NCBI RefSeq assembly: GCF_900100375.1
Contig: NZ_FNEZ01000002.1
Location: 372,001-436,000 of the forward strand
Direction: 5' to 3'
Length of the DNA: 64,000 nucleotides
Origin: Flavobacterium noncentrifugens
GTDB lineage: Bacteria > Bacteroidota > Bacteroidia > Flavobacteriales > Flavobacteriaceae
The notes beneath the pieces were generated by a model. That model saw only the letters and a list, made by a program, of their open reading frames with translations, was not told the origin of the DNA and made no database searches. The translations under genes and the position numbers were made by a program. This document shows, one piece after another, positions 17,252 to 25,500 of the stretch. Numbering within the stretch: the stretch's first letter is position 1; the number at the start of each line of letters is the position of its first letter.

Positions 17252-18620
17252 GATTGTTTTCTTTTTCAAGTTCGAGCCTTTGCTGTTCAGATTTCTCCGC
17301 CAGTCTTTTTTCAATGATTGGCGTGATCAATGTTTTTCTCGGTTTGGTTTTAACAAATGGGAACAATTCTAGGTCGTGCGCCATTTGATCGTTTTTGTTC
17401 GGATATTTATTCGTACCCAGCAACACTTCTTTTCCTGAATCGAACAATTCCTGCTCTTTTTCGGCACTTTCGCTGATTTTTCTCTGGATGTTGCTTTCGC
17501 CGAGTTTGACCAGAAAACCGTCATTGACTTCAATGTCCTTAAACAAAGTCAATGCTTTTTCGGCCAGTTGCTGCGTCAGGCTTTCAATATAATAACTGCC
17601 GTCGGCGGGATTGCTCACTTTGTCAAAATAACTTTCATGTTTTAGAACAAGCAGTTGATTTCTCGAAATCCGTTCCCCAAATTCATTGCTTTTGTGGTAT
17701 AAAACGTCATAAGGCAAATTCGCAACCGCATCCGCACCGCCTAAAATGGCCGACATGCATTCGGTTGTGGTGCGCAGCATATTCACGTTGTAATCGTAAA
17801 TCGTTTTGTTGCGTTTTGTTGGCGTCGCCAGAATATGGCAGTCTAAATTGTGGTTGAATTCTTTTGCAATGGTTTTAAAAAGCAACCGCAGCGCGCGCAA
17901 TTTGGCAATTTCAAAAAAGTAATTGGAACCGACAGCAACTTCGATCACAATTGGTTTTTCTATATTTTCAATCCGGTTAAAATATTCATTCGCATGTGCC
18001 AAAGTATATGCGATTTGCTGAACGATCGTCGCGCCTGCATTTTGGTATAAACCAGAATGAATGCATAAAAACGAAATGTTTTTTGTTTCCTTTGAAATGG
18101 CATTTAAAACCTGGAAATTCTCGCCGCCGGGAAACCAGTTTCCATCTTTTGCGAGTTGGCCAACAGGATCGAGATTGCAGAAAATCGTCGCGTTTTTCTC
18201 TCCCGCAACGGCATCGATTATTTTTACGAAATCGATTGAAAGAAACGGCAGGTTAAAATAAATGGAAATGTTTTCAAGCGGAATGCTTTCGAGTAATTTG
18301 CGCACATCGATCTGGTCATTTTCAACCGTAAAACGAATGCTTTCGGCGCCGCGTTTGATGCTGTCGTTTGCACGGAAAATCGATTTCTCAAGATCGTGAA
18401 CAAAAATATCCTGGCAGATTTTAAAAGCCGTGTTTCTTGGCGCAATGTGCAACGGTTTGGCTGCTTCGTCAATGTGGTAAAAAGGCTTTACCTTAATGTC
18501 TTCGGGCGAATGCCAGACCAATGTTTCATTGTAATCTGCGCCTTTAAGCTCAAACTGGATCTGCTGCTTCCATTGTTTGGAAGAAACGGGTTCGAAATCC
18601 TGAAATAAATGTTCTGCCAT
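17244..18620 (-). CDS. mutA: Methylmalonyl-CoA mutase small subunit
   Basis: The 458-residue non-catalytic subunit keeps the barrel fold of the large subunit (QWKQQIQFELKGADYNETLVW start, AGATIVQQIAYTLAHANEY, RNQLLVLKHESYFDKVSNPADGSYYIE) but has no B12 motif DxHxxG, as expected for MutA, and ends with a charged tail rich in Glu and Lys. First mutase gene of the run mutA / TonB-C-like / mutB. About 66 bases with a degenerate word repeat separate it from divIC upstream, so it may share a transcript with udk-divIC. Confidence 0.93.
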   Translation of the reverse strand: MAEHLFQDFEPVSSKQWKQQIQFELKGADYNETLVWHSPEDIKVKPFYHIDEAAKPLHIAPRNTAFKICQDIFVHDLEKSIFRANDSIKRGAESIRFTVENDQIDVRKLLESIPLENISIYFNLPFLSIDFVKIIDAVAGEKNATIFCNLDPVGQLAKDGNWFPGGENFQVLNAISKETKNISFLCIHSGLYQNAGATIVQQIAYTLAHANEYFNRIENIEKPIVIEVAVGSNYFFEIAKLRALRLLFKTIAKEFNHNLDCHILATPTKRNKTIYDYNVNMLRTTTECMSAILGGADAVANLPYDVLYHKSNEFGERISRNQLLVLKHESYFDKVSNPADGSYYIESLTQQLAEKALTLFKDIEVNDGFLVKLGESNIQRKISESAEKEQELFDSGKEVLLGTNKYPNKNDQMAHDLELFPFVKTKPRKTLITPIIEKRLAEKSEQQRLELEKENNHE

Positions 18621-18660
18621 GGTTTTGTGTTCAGTGTGAAAGGCTCAGGGTAAATGGTTT

Positions 18661-18690
18661 AAGTCGTTCGACTTTCAGACTTTCGACTAT
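18661..18690. repeat. GACTTTC word array abutting the divIC stop
   Basis: Read on the minus strand, the divIC stop TAG begins the array TAGTCGAAAGTCTGAAAGTC, which continues with GAACGACTT. The same string TAGTCGAAAGTC starts at the stop codons of the dehydrogenase (5083) and DUF4870 (30209) genes. AAGTCGTTCGACTT at the far end is itself a small palindrome. Confidence 0.65.
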
Positions 18691-19001
18691 TTTTTTACCG
18701 TATCACCTTCAAATTCAATAATATAAATGTCCTCGCTGTCTTTTTTCATATAATATTTCTCGCGGGCATATTTTTCGATCTGGTCGGGATTTTTGAGTAG
18801 CTTGATGTTTTGCTGGTCTTTTTTGATCTCGTCCTGGTAGTATTTTTTATTGGTTTCGAGCTCGTCGATTTCCTGGTTCAGGATGCGGTGGTCAAAGTAA
18901 GAATAGTTGTCCAGGAACAGCATCCAGACGCCAAAAAAGAGCAGCACCCAAACGTATTTGTTGCTGAGGAATCTGAACCACGGTTTTTCTTTGTAAGACA
19001 T
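18687..19001 (-). CDS. Septum formation initiator (DivIC/FtsB-like)
   Basis: Small bitopic division protein, 104 aa: a short cytoplasmic N-terminus (MSYKEKPWFRFLSNK), one membrane segment (YVWVLLFFGVWMLFLDN) and a coiled coil (EIDELETNKKYYQDEIKKDQ). The LKNPDQIEKYAREKYYMKK segment is the conserved FtsB/DivIC signature. It should join FtsL/FtsQ counterparts at the septum. It lies between udk and mutA on the same strand, an order I recall from other Flavobacterium genomes. Its stop codon is the first codon of a word repeat. Confidence 0.9.
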   Translation of the reverse strand: MSYKEKPWFRFLSNKYVWVLLFFGVWMLFLDNYSYFDHRILNQEIDELETNKKYYQDEIKKDQQNIKLLKNPDQIEKYAREKYYMKKDSEDIYIIEFEGDTVKK

Positions 19002-19046
19002 CTGTTCTTGTTTAACTTCGTTCTGGTCGGCCTTCGCCTCGAGTGG

Positions 19047-19164
19047 TTTTAGCCCCGATAGCAGCGGAAATCCTTTTTATTGCCGGTTTTTTGTTTCCGG
19101 TTTTTATGGTAAGCATTCTGGCAATAAAAAGATTGCAGCGGATAGCGGGAAAAAGTTCCTAAAA
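19047..19164 (-). repeat. Dispersed palindromic element, copy C
   Basis: One of the clearest copies. It opens TTTTAGCCCCGATAGCAGCG then GAAATCCTTTTTATTG, and closes CAATAAAAAGATTGCAGCGG then ATAGCGGGAAAAAGTTCC and TAAAA. The complement of the closing arm (CAATCTTTTTATTG) matches the opening arm with small gaps, and the very ends are TTTTAG/CTAAAA inverted. The centre holds a smaller palindromic segment (CCGGTTTTTTGTTTCCGG). It fills the gap between divIC and udk. Confidence 0.75.
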
Positions 19165-19174
19165 TACTAAAAAT

Positions 19175-19783
19175 TTATGAAATGCGCTGATTTATTACCG
19201 CACGCACCACATCGATCGCGACGGTGTTGTATTTGTCGTTCGGGATGATGATGTCGGCGAATGCTTTTGTAGGCTCAATGAACTGCTGGTGCATGGGTTT
19301 TAGCGTATTTTGATAACGTGCCAACACTTCTTCCATGTCGCGGCCCCGCTCGGCAATGTCGCGTTTTAAACGTCTGATCAATCGTTCGTCTGAATCGGCG
19401 TGCACGAAAACCTTGATGTCGAACAGGTCGCGCAATTCCGGGTTTGCCAAAATCAAAATCCCTTCTACGATCATCACTTTCCGTGGATGCGTCGAAACAG
19501 TATCGTCAGTTCTATTGTGTGTGACGAACGAATATACGGGCTGGTCTACGACATTTCCGGCTTTCAATTCTTTCAAATGCTCGACCAAAAGCTCAAAATC
19601 GATCGCGCGCGGATGGTCAAAATTGATCAGCGCACGCTCGTCAAACGACAAATGATCGGTTTGCTTGTAGTAATGATCTTGTGAAATAATGCCCACTTCG
19701 GTCTGCGGCAATTCGTTCATAATCTGGTGCACTACGGTGGTTTTCCCGCTTCCGGTACCGCCGGCAATTCCAATAATCAGCAT
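19175..19783 (-). CDS. udk: Uridine kinase
   Basis: Phosphorylates uridine/cytidine in pyrimidine salvage. The P-loop GIAGGTGSGKTTV is at residues 5-17 when the start is placed at the ATG at 19783 (MLIIGIAGG, 202 aa); a longer reading with 17 extra residues starting at 19834 adds sequence not usual for the family. Further marks are SQDHYYKQTDHLSFDERALINFDHP-like region (SFDERALINFDHPRAIDF) and RRLKRDIAERGRD. It begins the minus-strand run udk, divIC, mutA, tonB-C-like, mutB; a dispersed element lies between it and divIC. Confidence 0.93.
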   Translation of the reverse strand: MLIIGIAGGTGSGKTTVVHQIMNELPQTEVGIISQDHYYKQTDHLSFDERALINFDHPRAIDFELLVEHLKELKAGNVVDQPVYSFVTHNRTDDTVSTHPRKVMIVEGILILANPELRDLFDIKVFVHADSDERLIRRLKRDIAERGRDMEEVLARYQNTLKPMHQQFIEPTKAFADIIIPNDKYNTVAIDVVRAVINQRIS

Positions 19784-19870
19784 GTTGTAAAGATTTGTAG
19801 TTTGATGCGGCAAAAATAGGAATTTAATGAACAATTAATAATTAATAATGAACAATTATGACCGATAATT

Positions 19871-20018
19871 GGGGCAGCAATTCCGGCTGTATGCTCCAAG
19901 TTCCTGTGCCGGGCGCTTTTTTTACTGCGCCATTTCAGGAGCTTCCTGCGGTCGCTCTGCCCCGGCGGTAAAAAATAGCGTCCGGCACAGGAAGCTTTTC
20001 GCTGCCATCCGGGCTGCG
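19871..20018. repeat. Large palindromic element D
   Basis: Left arm TTCCTGTGCCGGGCGCTTTT and TTTACTGC (19901-19928) pairs with right arm GCGGTAAAAAATAGCG and TCCGGCACAGGAA (19965-19993) over about 28 bases with a few mismatches; the loop contains its own short palindrome (AGGAGCTTCCT). The flanks GGGGCAGCAATTCCGGC and CTTTTCGCTGCCATCCGGGC suggest an outer layer of symmetry resembling the smaller dispersed element (GCTGCCATCCGGGCT). Probably a related, larger member of the family. Confidence 0.65.
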
Positions 20019-20078
20019 AAGCGGGAACGATAAAGTTTATCGAAAAAAACTATGTTTAACAAAAGGATGTTGCAAAAA

Positions 20079-20104
20079 CTTAATGATCCTTAATTTCTTA
20101 ATGG
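20079..20104. repeat. CTTAAT word array
   Basis: Three degenerate tandem words (CTTAATGATC, CTTAATTT, CTTAATGG). The same words form palindromes at 52385-52437 and 56995-57054. No clear mirrored partner is visible here. Confidence 0.5.
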
Positions 20105-20269
20105 TTTAAAAAAAACAAAATTTTAATTTGTTTAAAATCCCTAAGAAAGCAAAATGCTTATAATTTAACGAGAGAGTATTATAAATAAGCTCTGAAGAGC
20201 CTTCGGAAAAATTATTTTATGAAATTTTTGCAGGATTATTTCATGATCCTGGGTTGGGGAAGATGCTCA

Positions 20270-20314
20270 AAAAAATACCGCAGCAGTTTTTGTAAAACTG
20301 CTGCGGTATTTTTT
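20270..20314. terminator. Bidirectional terminator-like hairpin 1
   Basis: Perfect 21-base inverted repeat: AAAAAATACCGCAGCAGTTT plus T, loop TGT, then the complement ending GCGGTATTTTTT. The A and T tracts on both sides would give a terminator in either direction. It does not sit directly behind a gene on the plus strand; on the minus strand it is the third hairpin after tRNA-Pro. Confidence 0.7.
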
Positions 20315-20369
20315 AGTTTAAGGAAAATCCTTCGAAGCTGGGCTTCAGGATTTTCCTTAAACTAAAAAA
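20309..20369. repeat. Perfect 23-base inverted repeat (hairpin 2)
   Basis: Left arm 20309-20331 (TTTTTTAGTTTAAGGAAAAT plus CCT) and right arm 20347-20369 (its exact complement) flank a 15-base centre that itself contains GAAGC-TGG-GCTTC. The TTTTTT of the left arm is shared with hairpin 1 and the AAAAAA of the right arm with hairpin 3, so the three structures are mutually overlapping. Confidence 0.75.
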
Positions 20370-20399
20370 TCCCTTCTGCGCTGCAGAAAGGATTTCTTT
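20364..20399 (-). terminator. tRNA-Pro terminator (hairpin 3)
   Basis: On the minus strand, immediately after the tRNA, AAATCCTTTCTGC pairs with GCAGAAGGGATTT (one G-U) and is followed by TTTTTTAG, a standard intrinsic terminator for the tRNA transcript. Confidence 0.75.
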
Positions 20400-20400
20400 G

Positions 20401-20475
20401 TCGGGGTGGCAGGATTCGAACCTGCGGCCTCCTGCTCCCAAAGCAGGCGCGATAACCGGGCTACGCTACACCCCG
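20401..20475 (-). tRNA. tRNA-Pro (anticodon UGG)
   Basis: The minus strand folds as a cloverleaf: acceptor CGGGGTG pairs with CACCCCG followed by discriminator A; the anticodon stem CCTGC/GCAGG encloses the loop TTTGGGA with anticodon TGG; the T arm contains GGTTCGAATCC. The CCA is not encoded. It is followed by an intrinsic terminator and divergent from trxB. Confidence 0.95.
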
Positions 20476-20595
20476 AAAGCGAGTGCAAATATAAAACTAT
20501 TTTTGTTCCTGCAAAACGAAAAGCCGAATAATGTCGGATTATTTTCGAATAGTTAAAAGTAATGTGCAAATGCCATTAATATTTCAATTAAAATG

Positions 20596-20603
20596 TACTT
20601 TTG
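20596..20603 (+). promoter_or_regulatory. Putative -7 box of trxB
   Basis: TACTTTTG matches TANNTTTG and is 23 bases before the trxB ATG at 20627. It makes the in-frame upstream starts (from 20531) unlikely, since they would lie before the transcription start. No clear -33 TTG at the usual spacing. Confidence 0.5.
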
Positions 20604-20626
20604 CGCCATCAAAAAGAACAATTATT

Positions 20627-21574
20627 ATGTCTGATACCATCGAAAAAGTAAAATGTTTAATTATAGGTTCAGGGCCAGCGGGTTATACTGCGGCTATTTA
20701 TGCGGCACGTGCCAATATGTTCCCGGTTTTATACCAGGGCGTTCAGCCGGGTGGCCAACTGACCACAACCAATGAAGTCGAAAATTTCCCGGGATATCCC
20801 GATGGCGTGACCGGTCCGGAAATGATGGTGCAATTGCAGGAACAAGCCAAACGTTTCAGCACCGATGTGCGTGACGGTTGGGTAACGAAAGTTGATTTTT
20901 CCTCTCGACCACATAAAGTTTGGGTCAACGAAACCAAAGAAATCCACGCGGAAACGGTGATTATTTCTACAGGGGCTACTGCAAAATATTTAGGATTGCC
21001 ATCTGAAATCCATTATTTGAATATGGGCGGCGGCGTTTCTGCCTGTGCCGTTTGCGACGGATTTTTCTACAGAAACCAGGAAGTCGTGATCGTTGGAGCG
21101 GGAGATTCTGCCTGTGAAGAAGCGCATTACCTTTCGAAACTTTGTAAAAAAGTAACGATGCTTGTGAGAAGCGATCAATTCCGTGCTTCTAAAATCATGG
21201 TCGAACGCGTACAGAAAACAGAAAACATCACGATCATGATGAATACGGATACATTGGAAGTTATTGGCGACGGAAATGTCGTAACAGCTGTAAAAGTGAT
21301 CGATAAAACCACAACTGAAGTGCATGAGATTCCCGCAACCGGTTTCTTCGTTGCCATTGGCCACAAGCCAAATACGGATGTTTTTAAAGATTATATTTTG
21401 CTTGACGAAACCGGTTACATCATCAACCAGCCGGGAACTTCAAGAACAAATGTTGAAGGTGTTTTCGTTGCCGGGGATGCTGCCGATCAGGTTTACAGAC
21501 AAGCGATCACTGCTGCCGGAACAGGCTGTATGGCTGCGCTTGATGCAGAAAGATACTTGGCTTCAATTGAATAA
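20627..21574 (+). CDS. trxB: Thioredoxin-disulfide reductase
   Basis: NADPH-dependent flavoenzyme that reduces thioredoxin. The FAD-binding GSGPAGYTAAIYAAR is near the N-terminus, the redox-active disulfide is in ACAVCDGFF, the NADPH motif is GAGDSACEEA and the C-terminal FAD motif is GVFVAGDAADQVYRQAITAAGTG. Length with the ATG at 20627 is 315 aa, normal for low-molecular-weight TrxB. It is transcribed alone, with its own promoter box and a terminator at 21593-21622. Confidence 0.96.
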   Translation: MSDTIEKVKCLIIGSGPAGYTAAIYAARANMFPVLYQGVQPGGQLTTTNEVENFPGYPDGVTGPEMMVQLQEQAKRFSTDVRDGWVTKVDFSSRPHKVWVNETKEIHAETVIISTGATAKYLGLPSEIHYLNMGGGVSACAVCDGFFYRNQEVVIVGAGDSACEEAHYLSKLCKKVTMLVRSDQFRASKIMVERVQKTENITIMMNTDTLEVIGDGNVVTAVKVIDKTTTEVHEIPATGFFVAIGHKPNTDVFKDYILLDETGYIINQPGTSRTNVEGVFVAGDAADQVYRQAITAAGTGCMAALDAERYLASIE

Positions 21575-21592
21575 CATAAATTGATATAAAAT

Positions 21593-21622
21593 AAAAAATC
21601 CCGATAATCTCGGGATTTTTTT
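21593..21622 (+). terminator. trxB terminator
   Basis: AAAAAATCCCGA / TCGGGATTTTTTT hairpin with a five-base loop, 18 bases after the trxB stop. The A tract on the left would let it also end the convergent GIN-domain gene transcript. Confidence 0.8.
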
Positions 21623-21627
21623 ATGCT

Positions 21628-22470
21628 TTATTTTGTCGGTTTCTTTCTTAGAATTGCATCGTCGACAAAGTTTTTCATTTCGATTTTCTGGTCGCCGTAC
21701 AATTGGATTTCCGATTTTCCGGAAGCGTCAATCACAACCGTTCCGTTGATAACAATGCTGCAATTGGTATAACCTTCAGTAGTAAGCTCAGCGGTTTTTG
21801 CGGTGAAGTTTTTTCCGGTGAAATTGGCGTTGTTGTCAAGTCGGAGTTTCAAATCGATTACATCGCCTTCGATGGTTGCCGTTGATTTTTGGTACATGTC
21901 AAATTTCAATGCTGGTGCAGAAATGAGCGCTTTCAATTGAGCCGTCTTACCCAATTCGATAGTCGTTTGCTCGCTGCTGGTCAGATTGAGTTCGGTTTTA
22001 GATTTGTCATTGGCCGAAAGCGTAAAAATCTTCGCTTTAACATTCGCGAAGATCTTTGCAGAATCAAATGATTTAAATGTAAAATCACTAAGAGTCATAT
22101 CTTCCAAAGCAGTTATGTTTGCCTGTCCGTTTGCCGTCAGCATTTTTAAAGCGTCTGTATACGTAATCCTGACGCTGAATTTTTTAGCTCCGGTCACATC
22201 TTTGGATGCAGCCAATTGCAAGGTTCCGGCGTGTAAATTGATGTCGATTGCATCGTGTAAATTGTCGTCGGCTTCGATTTCAATAGCGCATTTTTCGCCT
22301 TTGATTAGGAAAATTTCAAGGTTGTCACCGACTTCAATATTCTCAAAATCACCAATTTCTTTTTGCTCAATTGTAACGACTTTTGAGCCTTTTATTTTTT
22401 CTTTTTGTTGCGCCGAAAGTGTTGCTGTCAATAAAAAAGCAGCAATGTATAAAGAGAATTTTTGAATCAT
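21628..22470 (-). CDS. Secreted GIN-domain (DUF2807) protein
   Basis: 280-residue exported protein: signal peptide MIQKFSLYIAAFLLTATLSA (cut before QQKE), then a right-handed beta-structure head typical of GIN/DUF2807 proteins (IGDFENIEVGDNLEIFLIKG, CAIEIEADDNLHDAIDI, LTANGQANITALEDMTLSDF). These are often labelled putative auto-transporter adhesins, but no translocator domain is present. It lies 72 bases downstream of the ABC-permease/peptidase gene with a terminator in between, so it is probably a separate transcript. A second GIN protein (27138-27884) is encoded on the other side of the ABC genes. Confidence 0.85.
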   Translation of the reverse strand: MIQKFSLYIAAFLLTATLSAQQKEKIKGSKVVTIEQKEIGDFENIEVGDNLEIFLIKGEKCAIEIEADDNLHDAIDINLHAGTLQLAASKDVTGAKKFSVRITYTDALKMLTANGQANITALEDMTLSDFTFKSFDSAKIFANVKAKIFTLSANDKSKTELNLTSSEQTTIELGKTAQLKALISAPALKFDMYQKSTATIEGDVIDLKLRLDNNANFTGKNFTAKTAELTTEGYTNCSIVINGTVVIDASGKSEIQLYGDQKIEMKNFVDDAILRKKPTK

Positions 22471-22507
22471 TTTGATTGATTTCAGGGTTATGAGCGCAAA
22501 TATAAAA

Positions 22508-22534
22508 AAACATCCCGTGAATTTCGGGATGTTT
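22508..22534 (-). terminator. Terminator of the ABC-permease/peptidase gene
   Basis: On the minus strand AAACATCCCG pairs with CGGGATGTTT followed by a T tract, nine bases beyond the gene's stop codon. Confidence 0.75.
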
Positions 22535-22542
22535 AGTGATTG

Positions 22543-25500
22543 TTATTCTTCGATTTTTTTAAGGTTGTCGTCCGGAACGCGGTCGATCAGGTAATTGTAC
22601 GGATCGATTCCGGCCTGATACGGCAATTCCTTCGTTTTAAATGTAAACGAATTGTCTTTTTTTGTGATCTTCAAACGTTTTTTGACCAATACTTTTCCCG
22701 TTGGCGCGTCGCCTTTCGGTTCGGCAAAGATGGCAATGTCAACATAATCGGCGATCGGGATATTGGTTTCTGTCCCAAGCGAATCCGAACGGAATTTTTC
22801 TGATACCGTTTTCAGGCTGACTTCATATTCATTGCCCACTTTTTTGTATTTGGCTTCGAGCATCCGGTTGCTGAACAGTGTAATATTCTCAAAAATATCG
22901 GAAATCAGATACTGCAAACTGTCGGGTGTGACTTTTTTAAATTCCCGAACAGCATAATTCGATGTTGCATACGGCGGTTTTTTGTATCCGAATTCCTTCA
23001 GCAAATTGGCCAAAGCCGCATTGACGTTTTTCTCGCCGATCATTTCCTTCAAATAATACAGCACGACGCTGGCTTTGTTGTAATGAATATATTGCTGGTT
23101 TTCGGTTTTCATCAGCGGTTGTTCGGCTTCGGGTTCAGAGCTTCGTCCGTTTAAATAATCGTCCATCTCATATTTCAGGAATTTCTTCATTTTATCTTCG
23201 CCATATTCTTTTTCCATAACCATCAAAGCCGAATATTGTGCAAAGCCTTCACTCATCATTTCGCTGCCCTGCATATTCGCGCCAACAACCTGGTGCGCCC
23301 AGTATTGGTGCGCCATTTCGTGTGCAACGACATAATAAACCATATCAATATCGTCTTTGGTCACGCCGCGCAAATCGATGATAAAGCCAATGCCTTCGCT
23401 GTAGGGCATCGTTCCCGGAAATGCCTGTGCAAAACTGCTGTATTTCGGGAATTCGATGATGCGGCATTGCTTGTGGAAATAAGGGCCGAAATTCGCCGTA
23501 TAATATTCAAGCGATTTTTGCATGCTTTTCATCATATTCGGAACATTGTAAGCGTGCTGTTTGTCGTAATAGACTTCAAGATCGATGCCTTTCCATTTTT
23601 TTCGTGCAACTTCATATCGCGCCGAAACAAACGAATAGAAATTCAGGGATTCATGGTCGAGTTTGTACTGAAAATAATTTTTTCCGTTTGCTTTCCACGA
23701 TTTTACCAATGAACCAGGCGCAACCGCAGTCTGATCGGCTGAAGTGCTGATGGTCGTATTCACATTTACCCAATCGGAATCGTTACCGATATACGTGTTG
23801 CTTCGCGCTTTTAGGTCGTTGTCATTGAGTTTCGGCATGCGCTGGCGTTTTGGCAATTTGAGTTTCGAACGCTTGTTTTTATCGGAGATTTCGTAACTGT
23901 TATTGTAACCGATTGATGGCGCGACATCCATGTTGTTGATGAAAGTCCCGTCTTGTGTCAGCGATTTAAAATTCACGGTATTCTCAAATCCTTTGCTGAT
24001 GTATTTGTAATGGATTGTGATTTTTACGGAATCATTCGGTTGCATCGGCTGGTTTAAGGCATAAATCCGATAGTACAAACGGTTGTCGCGGAGTTTGACT
24101 TTTGCATTTGCAATTTCCAAAGAAACACTGTCGGAAGTTGACGGCATCGTAAAATGAATTTCATTGATCGGTTGGCCCGAAATGTTTTTGGCCCAAGCCA
24201 CAATGTCGGCTTTTAAGTTGCGTTTTTCGGGATCGATGTCAATATTGTAATCGAATTTGTAAAACCTCGGCTGTGCGATATTTTCGTATTTTTTGAAGTT
24301 TTTCTCATAATCGACCTGCATTTTTTCCTGGTCATCCGATGAAATCAAAGTGTTTAAATGAGCGGTGTTGTAATAAACAAATCCGGCGCAAGCCGCAAAT
24401 GCGATGATGCTTAATGAAAGCCCGATCTTGTTTTTTGCAAGTTGCTTTCCTGCATTTTTAACGCGTGCGCCAAACTGCAATTCTTTGCCTCGGACGAAAA
24501 AAGCATTGATGATGAAACATAAGATGACACTGAACAACATCCAATAAGCCGTAAACCAGATCTTGGCATTTACAAACGGCCCGAAACCGTTCATGTCTGA
24601 ATAAATGACCGATTCGCTTTTTCCAAATTGCACCATATAACTGTCAATGTCAAGTGCGCTCCAGATAAAATTGTTCAGAATAAAAAACACGACAAACGCA
24701 AAATAAGCGATATAGCGGTTGTTAATCAGGTAATGGAACAGCAGCGAAATGACAATTAAATAAGAGAAAAACGGCAAATTGATCAGCAGTAAATATTTGA
24801 AATACACGTCGATTTTGTAATCTGTAAATCCGTAAAGCGTTTGCGCAATGATGCCGATTAAAATGGTAAATACCAAAATCAAAGCGGTACAAATGACAAC
24901 TGAAGCCAGTTTCGAAACGAATAAAAGTCCGGTTTTTATTGGCGAAGCATCGTGGATTTCATTCAATTTTGCATCGCGTTCTTTCCAGACGACAACGCCG
25001 GTATAAAATGTGATAAATCCAATCAGGAACATATAAAATGCGCCCTGAATTGCAGCGATGACATCATAAGTCACGGGATACTGATTTGACCCGTAGGCAT
25101 TTGTAAAACTCGTAATGCTCGCGATTAAATTGATGATCCCGATCGCAACAATGATGATGAATGTTGGATTTTTAAGGATTGATTTGGTTTCGAATTTTGT
25201 CAGGCTGAATAAAGTTTTGAACGAAAAAACATTGGCTTTCGCCGGAAGGTAAATGACATCGGAAATCGCCGGCGCCGGAGTTTGCACTTCCTTTTTTAAT
25301 TTTTTCGGTTTTTCCTTTTTCGCATTGAATGAAAATCTGGCGTAAACCAAAAATAGAACTGACAAAATCAATCCAAGCCACAAAAGTCGGTTGATCAATA
25401 ACGGCCCTTCAAGCGGAACGGCAAGTATGTTTTTTTCTCCGACGGTCATGTATTTCGACATGATTTCCATTGGCTTAAAGCCGAAAGGATCAAGAATATT

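Larger units (their letters stand above)
19784..20400. other. Gene-free region upstream of udk and downstream of tRNA-Pro
   Basis: No credible coding sequence in about 600 bases. It holds, in order, an AT-rich word array (ACAATTAATAATTAATAATG around 19829-19859), a large palindromic element (19871-20018), an ATTAAGG-type word array (20079-20104) and three consecutive hairpins (20270-20399). The stretch 20105-20269 is AT-rich and I recognise nothing in it. Confidence 0.6.

Noticed and set aside
18650..18700. Word arrays as CRISPR leader or as simple sequencing artefact
   Set aside because: The same words recur at several unrelated loci next to different genes with different degenerate copies, which fits neither explanation.
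19047..19164. Insertion sequence
   Set aside because: Copies are about 80-120 bases, have no transposase frame and no consistent short target duplication, so they were called dispersed repeats only.
20019..20269. Possible small RNA around AGCTCTGAAGAGCC
   Set aside because: The stem has only a two-base loop and no promoter or terminator pair can be assigned to it; nothing else in this stretch supports an RNA gene.
20531..20626. Longer N-terminus for thioredoxin reductase
   Set aside because: The extra 32 residues precede the usual start and the TACTTTTG box at 20596 lies inside them, so the ATG at 20627 was used.
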